Positions 19,065 to 29,709 of a stretch of 64,000 nucleotides of DNA are shown here, piece after piece. Positions within the stretch are counted from its first letter, which is position 1, and the number at the start of each line of letters is the position of its first letter. Source of the DNA: Ramlibacter terrae. Its GTDB lineage: Bacteria; Pseudomonadota; Gammaproteobacteria; Burkholderiales; Burkholderiaceae_C. The stretch lies in assembly GCA_013127575.1 (NCBI GenBank), contig CP053418.1, forward strand, positions 3,348,001 through 3,412,000, written 5' to 3'. The notes below the pieces were generated by a model. It made no database searches, had not been told where the DNA came from, and worked only from the letters and a program-made list of their open reading frames with translations. The position numbers were made by a program, and so were the translations under genes.

Positions 19065-19974
19065 ATGGACCTCAAGCAGTTGGAGTACTTCGTCCGGGTG
19101 GCCGAGCTGGGCAGTTTCACGCGCGCGGCCATCGAGCTCGACGTGGCGCAGCCCGCCTTGAGCCGCCAGGTGCGCCTGCTGGAGGTGGAGCTGCGCCAGA
19201 CGCTGCTGGTGCGCAACGGCCGCGGGGCCGTCCCGACGGAAGCGGGCAAGCTGCTGCTGGACCACGGCAGGGGCATCCTGCACCGGTGGAGCGGGCACGG
19301 GAGGATCTCGGGCGGCTGCGCGGCGGCCTGTCGGGCCGCGTGGCGGTCGGCTTGCCGAGCAGCGTGGCACGCGTGCTGACGGTGCCTCTCACACGCGCGT
19401 TCCGCGAAGCGCTGCCCGAAGCGAAGCTCTCGATCAGCGAGGGCCTGTCCGGCGGCCTGCAGGAAGGCCTGATCGCCGGCCGGCTCGACATCGTGGTGCT
19501 GTACAACGCACAGCCCACCCGCGAGCTCGACGTGATGCCGCTGCTGGAGGAAGACCTGCTGCTGGTGCGGGTGCGCCCGCCCGGCCTGCACGAAGACCCC
19601 CGCCGGGGCCGGTGGAACTCGACGAAGTTTCCCGGCTGCCCCCGGTGATCCCCACCCGGCCCAACGCCATCCGCATGCACGTCGAAGCGCAGATGGCGGA
19701 CATCGGCTGCCGGCCCAACGTGGCGCTGGAGATCGACGGCGTGTCGGCGATCTTGGACCTCGTGCTCGATGGCGCGGGCTGCGCGATCCTGTCACGCAAC
19801 GCCCTGCTCAACTCGCCTCGGCCGTCCGCCTATACCGCGCAGCAGATCGGGCAGCCGCCGCTGCGCATCCGCCTGTCATTGGCCACCAGCCTTCAGCGTC
19901 CCGCGACGCCGGTGCAGAAGGCGGCGCTGGACTTGATCCGGAAGACGGCGCCGAGCGTGGTGGCGCACGCGTAG
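19065..19974 (+). CDS. LysR-family regulator of the pmd operon, PmdR-like (two frameshifts)
   Basis: LysR regulator with the N-terminal helix-turn-helix MDLKQLEYFVRVAELGSFTRAAIELDVAQPALSRQ split across the usual positions, then VRLLEVEL. The effector part reads LRGGLSGRVAVGLPSSVARVL, AGRLDIVVLYN and DLVLDGAGCAILS. The frame shifts near 19285 (one A in CCAGG gives ILHQVERAREDLGRL) and near 19590. About 303 residues. It is divergent from the pmd operon by 99 nt, as pmdR is in Comamonas, and probably activates it in response to a protocatechuate-pathway compound. The gene ends in the long palindrome that follows. Confidence 0.8.
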
Positions 19975-20138
19975 CGGGAGCTGGAGCGGAGCGGACAGCC
20001 TTTGAACGCAGAACAGGTTCAAAAGTAAACAGCCAAACTCGCAGAAGGACATCCATCAAGGATTTCTTCTGCGAGTTTGGCTGTTCCTTTTGTCTTTTCT
20101 CTGCGTTCAAAGGCTGTCCGCTCCCGCTCCCGTTCCCG
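19975..20138. repeat. Long nested inverted repeat between convergent genes
   Basis: Outer arms 19988-20012 and 20100-20124 are 25-bp perfect complements, and the pairing continues outward imperfectly to about 19975 and 20138. Inner arms 20028-20046 and 20067-20085 are 19-bp perfect complements, and a CAAAAG/CTTTTG pair links the two stems. The tip has a small ATCC/GGAT hairpin. The core is much A+T-richer than its surroundings. It may be a miniature inverted-repeat element, a bidirectional terminator, or both. Confidence 0.8.
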
Positions 20139-20141
20139 CCT

Positions 20142-21095
20142 TCAGCCCTGCACCACCCACAGCACCGCACTCAGCGTGAAGAACGACGCCACCGTCGTCC
20201 CCAGCTGCGCCGCCGCGGCCATCGTGTCGTGGCCGTGCTTCTGCGCCAGCACCGGGTAGATCGCGAGCATCGGCACGGCCGCCATCACCACCAGCGCCAC
20301 CTGCAGCTCGCGGGCCATCGGCGGCAGCAGCAGCACGAACAGCAGCACCGCCAGCGGGTGCAGCAGCAGCTTGCCGGCCGCGATCACGGCGACGTCGCGG
20401 CGCAGGCCATGCAGCTGGATGCCCACGAGCGAACCACCGATCACGAACAGCGACAGCGACGCGCAAGCCGCGGCCACCAGGTTGACCGTGCGCGCCATCG
20501 GTTCCGGCAAGCGCCAGCCGAACAGCGAGAACAGGAAGCCGACCGCGATGCCCCAGATCATCGGGTTGCGCGCCACCGAGCGCATCGACTGCACGAGCGC
20601 CAGCCGCAACCGCTCGCCTCGGCCCTGACCCGCTTCGCGCTCACCCACGTCGCTGTCCGCCGGGGCCAGCGCCAGTGGCAGCAGCAGGAAGTTCTCGACG
20701 ATCATCGCCGGGGCCAGCGCGACGCCGGCGTTGGCCGGCCCGAACAGCTGCGCCACCAGCGGGAAGCCGATGAAGCCGCTGTTGGGACACGCCATGCCCA
20801 TGCCGACCATCGCGGCGGCGGACAGCGGCTTGCCGGCGCGGCGCGCCCACAGGATGCCGATGGACATGGCGAGCAGCGATCCACCGGCGTAGGCCGCGAT
20901 GAACACCGGATTCAGCACCTCCGCCACGCTGCGCTGCGACAGCGCGTTGAACAGCAGCGCCGGCAGCGAGATGTTGATCACGTACTTGCCGAAGACGCGC
21001 ATGTCGGCGCGGGCGAACAGGCCGCCGCGGGTGGCGAGCCAGCCGAGCAGCACCACGATATAGATCGGGCCGGTAACGGCGAGGACGTCGCCCAC
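20142..21095 (-). CDS. AEC-family (auxin efflux carrier-like) transporter
   Basis: Intact 317-residue inner-membrane protein with about ten hydrophobic segments in the AEC arrangement, five on each side of a short polar loop (SDVGEREAGQGRGERL). Conserved pieces are INISLPALLFNALSQ, ACPNSGFIGFPLVAQLFG (the NxGxxG-P crossover helix) and MLAIYPVLAQKHG. Bacterial AEC proteins move malonate, other dicarboxylates or related anions. It starts with GTG, and that codon overlaps the TAG of the upstream dehydrogenase gene, so the two are translationally coupled. It is the last gene of the operon running from 27565. Confidence 0.85.
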   Translation of the reverse strand: MGDVLAVTGPIYIVVLLGWLATRGGLFARADMRVFGKYVINISLPALLFNALSQRSVAEVLNPVFIAAYAGGSLLAMSIGILWARRAGKPLSAAAMVGMGMACPNSGFIGFPLVAQLFGPANAGVALAPAMIVENFLLLPLALAPADSDVGEREAGQGRGERLRLALVQSMRSVARNPMIWGIAVGFLFSLFGWRLPEPMARTVNLVAAACASLSLFVIGGSLVGIQLHGLRRDVAVIAAGKLLLHPLAVLLFVLLLPPMARELQVALVVMAAVPMLAIYPVLAQKHGHDTMAAAAQLGTTVASFFTLSAVLWVVQG

Positions 21096-21979
21096 TATCG
21101 CGGGTCGCGCGCCGCCAGCAGGCGGTCGGCGTAATCCTGCCAGGCCGCGTCTTTCGGCAAGTCCGCGAACAGGCCGGCGCGCGCGCCTGGTCGGCCACCC
21201 ACTGCTGCTTGGCCGCGATGGCCGCCGCCATCAGGGGCGGAAAGCCGGCTTCGCCCACGGTGTTGGCAGCCTCGCGCATCTCCTCCGCGCGGCGCTGCCC
21301 GTGCTGCACGACGCGGCTGAAGAAGTACGCGCCCTGCCGCGGCCAGTCGATGGAAGGAAAGGTTTCCTGCAGCGTCGGCAGCACATGGTCTTCGACGCCG
21401 TACGCGCGCGCCGTGGCATAGCTCTCGATGACCAGCGCTTCCAGGCCCTTGATCATCACGCTGCGGCACATCTTGATCGCGCTGGCGACGCCGAGCCGGT
21501 CGCTCACCGCTTTTGCGTCCATCTCCGAGGACTGCAGCAGCGCCGCGAGTTCGGCCGCGCGCGCGCCACCGAGCAGCATCGGCACTGGATGCCGTATGGC
21601 GGCACCGACGTCATCACGCCCGCTTCGACGTAGTGCGCGCCGCAGGCGTCGACCGCCGCCGCGGCCTTCTGCTTGGTGCCCGGCGATGCGGAATTCAGGT
21701 CGAGGAACACGGCGCCCGGCTGCAGGAAGCGCGCGGCCTCCTCGGCGACCGCGAGCGTGTTCGACGCGGTGACGGCGGAGATCACGAGATCGCTGCCCGC
21801 GCACAGCTCCTGCATCGAAGCGCAGGCCACGATGCCTTTCGCCTGTGCGTGGCCGCGTTCCGCGGGGTCCGCGAACTTCAGGTCCCGGCCGCGACCTGCT
21901 GCACGCGCGGCTGCAGGCCGGCGCCGAAGATCCTGCCCACTTCGCCATGGCCGACGAGGCCGATGCGCCGCACTTGCAT
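21095..21979 (-). CDS. NAD(P)-dependent 6-phosphogluconate-dehydrogenase-like oxidoreductase with DUF1932 domain (frameshifted)
   Basis: Beta-hydroxyacid-dehydrogenase-like enzyme. The N-terminus MQVRRIGLVGHGEVGRIFGAGL is the dinucleotide-binding fold. LVISAVTASNTLAVAEEAARFL and FLDLNSASPGTKQKAAAAV are the second conserved block. GVMTSVPPYGIQVPMLLGG and SAIKMCRSVMIKGLEALVIES lead into the all-helical DUF1932 C-terminus. Frames shift near 21885, near 21585 (one G restores GIQVPML and a CCAGG) and near 21190. About 294 residues. It lies 9 nt after the Bug gene. The substrate is probably a small hydroxy acid imported by one of the operon's transport systems. Confidence 0.75.
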
Positions 21980-21988
21980 GGTGGCTCC

Positions 21989-22965
21989 CTACTGGCGCGG
22001 GATCTTCGCGCGCTCGATCACCTGCGTCCAGCGCCGGATCTCGCTGGCCAGCAGGTTCGCGAGCTGCTCCGGCGTGCTCGAGCGCGCTTCGAGGTTGAGC
22101 GCGGCGAGTTGCTGCCTGAGTTCCGGGTCGGCCAGCGCGGCCTGCGTCTCGCGCTGCAGCCGCTCGATGACGGGGCGCGGCGTCCCCGCCGGCGCGGCCA
22201 GCGCATTCCAAGAGGCGACGTTGAAGCCGGCCAGCGCGCCGCCGCTTTCCGCCGCCGTCGGCACGTCGGCCAGGCCTGCCGGTCGCTTGTCGCCGAACAC
22301 GGCCAACGCGCGCAAGGCCTTCGAAGTGATCTGCGTCTTGACGGGCCCGAGGATCTCGATGGCCGCATCGACTTCGCCGCCGCGCAGCGCCGTGATCACG
22401 GCAGGCGTGCCGTTGAACGGGACCACCTGCGCGTCGATGCCCGCCGTGCCCTTGAACAGTTCGGCGGCCGGGTTCTGCGTGCTGCCGACGGCGACGGTCG
22501 CAATGTTCAGCTTGCCGGGGTTCGCCTTGGCGTGTGCCAGCAGGTCCGCCAGCGTCTTGAAGCGCGCGTTCTCCGCCACCAGCACCGCGATGTCGAAGGT
22601 GCCGAGCAGCGAGATCGGCGCGAAGTCCTTCTGCGCATCGAAAGGCAGCTTGCGGAACAGGCCGGCGCTGACGGCCGTGCCGTTGCTCATGAGCAGCAAG
22701 GTATGGCCGTCGGGCTCGGCGCGCGCGACCACGTCGCCGGCCGTGACGCCGCCCGCGCCGGGGCGGTTCTCGACGACCACGCTCTGCTTCAGGCGCTCGC
22801 CCAGTTCCTTGCCGACGGCGCGCGCCGTCAGGTCGGCGATGCCGCCGGGGCCGAAGGGCACGACGATGCGAACGGGCCGGAAGGAAAGGCGGCCTGCGCC
22901 CCGGCCCACGGCGCGGCGAGCCCCGCCGCCACCGCCGCCGTGGCTTGCCTGCGATCGATGTTCAT
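21989..22965 (-). CDS. Bug/TctC-family solute-binding protein (one frameshift)
   Basis: Periplasmic receptor. It starts MNIDRRQATAAVAAGLAAPWA, a short signal peptide with an RR pair. RPVRIVVPFGPGGIADLTAR, VVVENRPGAGGVTAGDVVA, DGHTLLLMSNGT, VVPFNGTPAVITALRGGE and AAPAGTPRPVIERLQRE are the family blocks in order. The frame changes near 22888, right at the signal-peptide/mature junction. About 325 residues. It is 4 nt from livF upstream. A Bug receptor inside a Liv-type ABC operon is unusual and suggests that both systems handle related carboxylates. Confidence 0.85.
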
Positions 22966-22969
22966 CGGC

Positions 22970-23666
22970 TTATCGTGCCACACCGAGCAGGCGATCGAGC
23001 AGCTCGGGCGACTCGCGCAGCGACTGCGCGGTGTCCGAGTGCACCACCGTGCCGCGGTCGAGCACGACGGCGCGGTGCGAGATCGCGAGGATGGCCTGCG
23101 GATGCTGCTCCACGATGATGGCCGACAGGCCTTCGTCGCGCGTGATCCGGGCGATCGCCTTGAGCAGTTCGCTCACGATGATGGGCGCCAGGCCTTCCAG
23201 CGGCTCGTCGAGCAGCAGCAGGCGCGGATTGACCACCAGCGCGCGGCCGACGGCCAGCATCTGCTGCTCGCCGCCCGACAACTGCGTGCCGAGGTTGGTC
23301 TTGCGTTCGGCCAGGCGCGGGAACATCTCGTACACGCGGTCCGGGTTCCAGCGGCCGGGCCGCTGCACCGCGGTCAGGTTCTCGTGCACCGTCAGCGACT
23401 TGAAGATGTTCCGCTCCTGCGGCACCCAGCCGATGCCGGCGGCCGCTCGCTCGTGCGAGGCCAGCTTGTGCAGCGCCGCGCCGGCCAGCGTGATCGTGCC
23501 GGCGTGCTGGCGCGTGGCCCCCGCCAGCGTGTTGATCAGCGTGGTCTTGCCGGTGCCGTTGCGGCCCAGCAGCGCCAGCGTCTCGCCTTCGTTGAGCGAG
23601 AACGAAACGCCGTTCAGCACCACGGCTTCGCCGTAGCCCGCACTGAGGTTCTCGACCTTGAGGAGT

Positions 23667-23674
<8 letters not shown>
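22970..23674 (-). CDS. livF: Liv-type ABC transporter ATP-binding protein LivF
   Basis: Intact 234-residue ATPase of a high-affinity branched-chain amino acid-type importer. Walker A is LLGRNGTGKTTLINTL, the signature is LSGGEQQMLAVGRAL, Walker B is LLLLDEPLEGLAP, and the switch His lies in IIVEQH. LivF-type proteins lack the extra insertion seen in LivG. The start overlaps the livG stop by 8 nt. Because the neighbours are a Bug receptor and organic-acid enzymes, the real ligand may be an aromatic or aliphatic carboxylate rather than an amino acid. Confidence 0.9.
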
Positions 23675-24429
<755 letters not shown>

Positions 24430-24433
<4 letters not shown>

Positions 24434-25410
24434 CGCGCACCTCCGCGGCGGAACCAGGACTGCGGCTTGAACAGGCGGTCGCGCCCGACCAGCACCAGCA
24501 CCACCGGGAACAGGCCCAGCCAGAACGTCCAGTACTGCGGCGTGATCGCCGACAGCGCGTCCTGCATCAACTTGAAGACGATGGCGCCGGCGATGCCGCC
24601 ATACAGCCAGCCGGTGCCGCCGACCACCAGGATCAGCATGACATCGGCGGAGCGATGGAACTCGAACAGGTCGAGCGAGGCGAAGCCCGTGGTCTGCGTC
24701 AGCAGCGCGCCGGCCGCGCCGGCCAGCGCGCCGGCGATCGTGTAGATCACGACCAGCCGCGAGTTGACCGGGATGCCGATCGCCATCGCGCGCAGGCGGT
24801 TGTCGCGGATGGCCTGCAAGGTGAAGCCCAGCGGCGAATGCGCGATGCGCCGCGCCACGATGAACAGCAGCAGCAGCACGGTCAGCGAGTAGTAGGCGGC
24901 GGTGCGGCCGGCCAGGTCGAACTCGAAGGTGCCGAGCAGCGGGCCCATGACCACGCCCTGCAGGCCGTCGGCGCCGCCGGTGAGCCAGTCGAGCTTGTTG
25001 GCCAGCTCCAGCATGATGAGGCCGACGCCCAGCGTCACCATCAGGCGGGTCAGGTCGGTGCCGCGCAGGATGGTCACGCTGGCGGCGGCTGCCAGCACGG
25101 CGCCCGCGGCGAGGCCAACGGCGAGTCCGACCAGCGGGTCGGTGATCTGGAGCTTGGCGGCCAGCAACGCCGCCGCATAGCCGCCGAAGCCGAAGAAGGC
25201 CGCGTGCCCGAGCGACACGATGCCGGTGTAGCCGAGCACGAGGTCGAGGGACACCGCGAACAGCGCGACGATGGCGACCTCGTTGACGATGGCCGCATGC
25301 TGCGGCAGCACCACGGGCGCCGGGAACGCGAGGATCCAGAGCACCGGCTCCCGGGGACGGATGCGGCTGGAGCGCAGCAGCGAGGCGCGGGCGTCGAGTC
25401 CGGCGTTCAT
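24430..25410 (-). CDS. livM: Liv-type ABC transporter permease LivM
   Basis: Intact 326-residue inner-membrane permease. Conserved LivM features are LVLGYTGIVSLGHAAFFGFGGY near the N-terminal third, TLGVGLIMLELANKLDWLTGGADGL, and GFTLQAIRDNRLRAMAIGIPV, the cytoplasmic loop contacting the ATPases. About nine membrane segments are visible. The stop overlaps livG and the start overlaps the livH stop (ATGA in both cases), giving tight coupling. Confidence 0.9.
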
Positions 25411-26280
25411 GCCTTGCCCCCGGTGCGCGAGAACAGGCCTTGCGGCCGCCAGAGCAGGATCGCGATCATGAGGCAGTAGACGATGAAGGCGCCCATCTTG
25501 GGGATGTAGTACTTGCCGGCCACGTCGGCGATGCCGAGCAGCAGCGCGGCGAGCAAGGGGCCGGTGATGGACGACGTGCCGCCCAGCGCCACCACGATCA
25601 GGAAATAGATCATGAACTTCAGCGGGAAGGTCGGGTCGAGGCCGAGCACTTCCGCGCCGAGCGCGCCGCCGAGGCCGGCGAGGCCGGAGCCGAAGGCGAA
25701 GGTGGAGAGAAAGACGATGTTGACGTTGATGCCGAGGCCCGCGGCCACGCGCTGGTCATCGACCGAAGCGCGCAGGCGGCTGCCGAAGCGCGTGTGCGCC
25801 AGCACGTACTGCAGCCCGACGGTCAGCGCGGCGCAGACCGCGATGATGAACAGGCGGTAGTGGCCCATGCCCAGCGTCCACGGGTCGCTGCCGAGTTCCG
25901 TGCGGCCCTTCAGCCAGGCCGGCAGCTGCACGATCTGCTGCGTGGAGCCGACGAAGTAGTCGAACGCGGCGACGGCCATGAACACGAGGCCGATGGAGAA
26001 CAGCACTGGTCGAGGTGGGGCCGCTTGTACAGCGGCCGGTACAGCGTGCGCTCGAGCACCGCGCCGAGCAGCGCCGCGGCGATGAACGCCAGCGGCAGGC
26101 ACACGGGAACGGCACGTCGTAGCGCTGCATCAGCAGCACCAGCACGTAGCCGCCCACCATGGCGAACGCGCCATGGGCCGGGTTGATGAAGTTCATCAGG
26201 CCCATCGTCACCGCCAGTCCGACGGCAAGGATGAACAGCAGCATGCCGTAGGCGATGCCGTCGAAGAGGATGGTCAGCAT
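25407..26280 (-). CDS. livH: Liv-type ABC transporter permease LivH (two frameshifts)
   Basis: Inner-membrane permease. The N-terminus MLTILFDGIAYGMLLFILAVG and MGLMNFINPAHGAFAMVGGY are typical. Later FGSRLRASVDDQRVAAGLGINV is the coupling loop and VVALGGTSSITGPLLAALLLG the final conserved block. Shifts near 26105 (one G in PFPVCLPLAFIAA) and near 26005 (one G restores LDQVLFSIG and a CCAGG). About 291 residues. First membrane gene after the receptor gene, separated from it by a 110-nt segment with an inverted repeat. Confidence 0.88.
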
Positions 26281-26285
26281 GGGAG

Positions 26286-26379
26286 GTTGGGCGTTGAGCG
26301 TGCGGCGTTGAGCGTACGCCGGATGGAACTTGGGCGTTGGCGTCGAGAGGTGTTTCCCGCTCGACGCTCAACGCCCAAC
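26286..26379. repeat. 15-bp inverted repeat between livK and livH
   Basis: Arms at 26286-26300 and 26365-26379 are perfectly complementary, and an extra GCGTTGAGCGT copy lies inside. The stem-loop sits between the receptor gene and the permease genes. Such structures commonly lower downstream expression relative to the receptor, or stabilise its mRNA. Confidence 0.65.
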
Positions 26380-26390
26380 ACTGAACGCGG

Positions 26391-27565
26391 TTACTTGGTC
26401 TTGCCCGGATCCTTGACGTCCTTGATCACGTCGAACTCGACGTTCCAGAGCTGGCCGTCCTTCTTCTCGACCTTGCGCAGGTAGATGTTCTGCACGACGT
26501 CGCGGGTCTGCGCGTCGATGAACATCGGGCCGCGCGGGCTTTCCCACAGCTGGCCCTTCATGGCTTCGAGCAGCGCCGTGCCGTCGCCCTTGCCGCCGGT
26601 CTTCTTCGCAGCTTCGTAGATCACGCGCATGCCGTCGTAGCCGCCCACGGCCATGAAGTTCGGGCGCAAGCCCTTGTTGGCCTTGGTGAAGGCGTCGACG
26701 AACTTCTTGTTGGTGGCGCCGGGGTGGGCGGTGGAGTAGTGGTGCGAGGTCACGACGTTCAGCGCGACGTCGCCCATGTCGTTGAGCTGGTCGTCGTCGG
26801 TCACGTCGCCGGTGCCGATCAGCTTGATGCCGGCCTTGTCCATGCCGCGCTCGCCGAACTGCTTCATCACCGCGGCGCCCGCGCCCGAGGGCACGAACAC
26901 GAACAGCGCGTCCGGCTTGATGTCGCGGACCTTCTGCAGGAAGGGCGCGAAGTCGGGGCTGCGCAGCGGCACGCGCAGCGACTCGACGACCGGCCGCCGT
27001 TGAACTGCAGGCGTTCCTTGAAGAACTTCTCGGCGTCGAGGCCCGGGCCGTAGTCGGACACCAGCGTCACGACCTTCTTGATGCCGTTCTTGGGCGCCCA
27101 GTCGGCCAGCGCGACCGACGCCTGCGGCAGCGTGAAGCTGGTCCGCACGATGTAGGGCGAGGCTTGCGTGATGCTGGAGGTGGCGGCGGCCATCACCACC
27201 AGCGGCGTCTTCGACTGCGTGGCCAGCGGGGCGACGGCCAGCGCGGACGGCGTGATGCCCATGCCGGCGATCACGTTCACCTTGTCGTTGACGATCAGTT
27301 CCTGCGCGAGGCGGCGCGTCATGTCGGGCAGGCTGGTGTCGTCCTTGACGATCAGCTGCACCTTCTTGCCGGCGACCGTATCGCCGTTCTGCTGCATGTA
27401 AAGGCGGGCGGCGGCTTCGATCTGGCGGCCGGTGGTCGCCTGCTGGCCCGTCATCGGCAGGATCAGGCCGATCTTGAACACGTTGTCCTGCGCCGCCAGG
27501 CTCAGGCCGCTGGCGCCGATCAGGCCGGCGGCCGGGGCGGTCTGGAGGAGGGTTCTCTTGTGCAT
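26391..27565 (-). CDS. Liv-type ABC transporter substrate-binding protein (one frameshift)
   Basis: Periplasmic receptor of the branched-chain amino acid family (Peripla_BP_6). It starts MHKRTLLQTAPAAGLIGASGL. The mature protein begins FKIGLILPMTGQQATTGRQIE, followed by VIAGMGITPSALAVAPLA, VVTLVSDYGPGLDAEKFFKE and GGYDGMRVIYEAAKKTGG. Frame change near 26998 between LQFNGG and VVESLRVPLRSPDF. About 391 residues. The start was placed at the signal peptide rather than at upstream codons. Receptors of this cluster type in Comamonadaceae often take aromatic or fatty acids, so the ligand should not be assumed to be leucine. Confidence 0.85.
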
Positions 27566-27620
27566 GGCGTCTCCTGGTTGAAAACAGGCGGCACTGCACG
27601 GCGCCGCCTGCGAAAGCGTC

Positions 27621-27641
27621 GGTGCGCATTCTGAGCGCACC
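27621..27641. promoter_or_regulatory. Inverted repeat upstream of the Liv operon
   Basis: GGTGCGC at 27621-27627 and GCGCACC at 27635-27641 form a 7-bp inverted pair with a 7-nt spacer, 56 nt before the receptor start. Candidate operator for the 27565-20142 operon. The rest of the 173-nt gap to the GntR gene shows no other clear signal. Confidence 0.35.
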
Positions 27642-27738
27642 GGGTGGCAGCGCAAAGCCCTTTGCCGGGTCTACCAGTTATGCGGCTTTGCGATATCGCC
27701 CCGCCCGTTATCGAACAGGGATGTGAACTGTACCAATC

Positions 27739-28481
27739 TCAGCGCTGCCGGATCAGCCGGACGCCCGGCATCTGGTGCAGGTGCGGGCTCTGCACCGCGT
27801 CGCGCAGGTTGCGCTGGGCGATGCGCGAGTGCTCGCGCATGATCGCCTCGGCCCGGCCGCCCTCGCGCCGCTCGATCGCGTCGAGCACCTGGCGGTGCTG
27901 GTCCTGCGCCACGATCAGCATGTCGCGCGCCTGCGGCGAGTTCGCCTGCACCACGACGAAGCCCGAAGGCGAGGCGAACGGCAGGCTCACCACCCGCTCC
28001 AGTTCGCGGGCGATGACGCCGCTGCCCGCCATTTCGGCGAGCAGCACGTGGAAGCGCTGGTTCAGCGTGACATAGCGCAGGAAGGCTTCGTCGTCGAGCG
28101 CGTGCTCGCGCAGCACAGCGTCGATCTGCGCCAGGCATTCGCGCGCTTCCGCCAGCACCACGGCGGCCACGCCGCGCTCGGCCGCCAGCCGCGCCGCCAG
28201 GCCTTCGACGGTGCCCCGCATCTCGATGGCATCGGAGACGTCGCGTTCGGAGAAGGTGCGCACCGCGTAGCCGCCGTTCGGCAGCACTTCCAGCAGGCCT
28301 TCCTGCTCGAGCCGCATCAGCGCAGCGCGGATCGGCGTGCGCGAGACGCCCAGCCGCTCGACGATCGCCAGTTCGGCGATCCGCGCGCCGGCGGGCAGTT
28401 CGCCGGCGAGGATCATTTCGCGCAGCCGGAGCTGGGCCTTGACGGCCGGGAGCCGCCGATTTCGGTTTCAGCGAGGGTCAT
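27739..28481 (-). CDS. vanR: GntR/FCD-family regulator VanR, divergent from vanAB (one frameshift)
   Basis: GntR regulator with an FCD ligand domain. The winged helix reads LREMILAGELPAGARIAELAIVERLGVSRTPIRAALMRL, given here in parts: LAIVERLGVSRTPIRAAL is the recognition region. The FCD part has EMRGTVEGLAARLAAERG, NQRFHVLLAEMAGS and QDQHRQVLDAIERREGGRA, with the metal/ligand Asp, His and His of the fold. The frame shifts near 28447; one T restores GGSLAVKAQLRLREM and a CCTGG, giving the start at 28481. About 248 residues. It is divergent from vanA, and its start abuts a CTGTATACAG palindrome. It is therefore the likely vanillate-responsive repressor of vanAB. Confidence 0.8.
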
Positions 28482-28491
28482 CTGTATACAG
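28482..28491. promoter_or_regulatory. CTGTATACAG palindrome, candidate VanR operator 1
   Basis: Perfect 10-bp palindrome directly before the vanR start. GTATAC-centred palindromes are typical of FCD-type GntR regulators. A second near-identical site is at 28593. Confidence 0.6.
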
Positions 28492-28503
28492 CCGCCCAAA
28501 ACG

Positions 28504-28582
28504 CTGTCATTGCGGGCTTGACCCGCAATCCACGCCGCGCTGGCAAAACTCCACGGATCCCGGGTCGAGCCCGGGATGACAG
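28504..28582 (+). repeat. Bipartite palindromic repeat, copy 2 (79 bp), inside the vanR-vanA promoter region
   Basis: Same two hairpins and CTGTCAT/ATGACAG ends as the copies at 11636 and 30660, but with a diverged spacer (CCACGCCGCGCTGGCAAAAC region). It lies exactly between the two GTATAC operator candidates. Confidence 0.8.
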
Positions 28583-28592
28583 GATGGAGGCG

Positions 28593-28602
28593 CTGTATAC
28601 AA
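28593..28602. promoter_or_regulatory. CTGTATACAA, candidate VanR operator 2
   Basis: Nine of ten bases match operator 1. It lies 51 nt before the vanA start, well placed to overlap the vanA promoter. Confidence 0.6.
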
Positions 28603-28653
28603 CTCGTATTCTTGCCGCATAATTCGGCCATTCTCCCTCACTTCATCCCCACC

Positions 28654-29702
28654 ATGTTTCCCAAGAACGCCTGGTACGTCGCCTGCATGCCCGACGAGAT
28701 CGACGAGAAGCCGCTCGGCCGCACGATCTGCAACGAGAAGATCGCCTTCTACCGCGGTGAAGCCGGCAAGGTCGCCGCCGTCGAGGACTTCTGCCCGCAC
28801 CGCGGCGCGGCGCTGTCGCTGGGAACGGTGTGCGAAGGCAAGCTGGTCTGCGGCTACCACGGCCTGGTGATGGGCTGCGACGGCAAGACGGTCGCCATGC
28901 CCGGCCAGCGCGTCGGCGGCTTCCCGAAGATCCGCGCCTATCCGGTGGTCGAGAAGTACGGCTTCGTCTGGGTCTGGCCCGGCGACCCGGCGCAGGCCGA
29001 CGAGGCCAAGATCCACCACCGGAGTGGGCGGTCAGCCCCGACTGGGCCTATGGCGGCGGGCTGTACCACATCGCCTGCGACTACCGCCTGATGGTCGACA
29101 ACCTGATGGACCTCACGCACGAGACCTACGTGCACACCACCAGCATCGGCCAGAAGGAGATCGACGAGACGCCGGTCACGACCAAGACCGAAGGCGACCA
29201 CGTCACCACCAGCCGCTTCATGGACAACGTGATGCCGCCGCCCTTCTGGAAGGCCAACCTGCGCGGCAACAACCTGGCCGACGACGTGCCGGTGGACCGC
29301 TGGCAGGTCTGCCACTTCGTCCCGCCCAGCCACGTGATGATCGAGGTCGGCGTGGCCCATGCCGGCAAAGGCGGCTACAACGCCGATCCGAAGGACAAGG
29401 TCTCGAGCATCGTGGTGGACTTCCTCACGCCCGAGACCGAGACGAGCATGTGGTACTTCTGGGGCATGGCGCGCAACTTCAATCCGCGCGACAAGGCCCT
29501 GACCGCGCAGATCCGGGAAGGCCAGGCCAAGGTGTTCTCCGAAGACATGGAAGTGCTGGAAGCCCAGCAGCGCAACCTGGCGAAGTATTCCGACCGCCGC
29601 CTGCTCATGCTGAACATCGACGCCGGCGGCGTGCAGTCGCGCCGTATCATCGACCGCCTGATCGCGGCCGAAACGACGCCGCAGCAACCCGTCGCCGCAT
29701 AA
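28654..29702 (+). CDS. vanA: Vanillate O-demethylase oxygenase subunit VanA (one frameshift)
   Basis: Rieske non-haem iron oxygenase that demethylates vanillate to protocatechuate, releasing formaldehyde. It starts MFPKNAWYVACMPDEIDEKPLG. The Rieske ligands are in CPHRGAALSLG and CGYHGLVMGCDG. The catalytic domain has DNLMDLTHETYVHTTSIG, with the Asp and His that bridge and bind the mononuclear iron. One C missing near 29025 breaks KIHHPEWAVSPDWAYGGG. About 350 residues. Its product is the substrate of the ligAB operon at 11.7-18.3 kb. Other Rieske demethylases (syringate, veratrate) are possible but less likely given VanB next door. Confidence 0.9.
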
Positions 29703-29709
29703 GGTCCGC

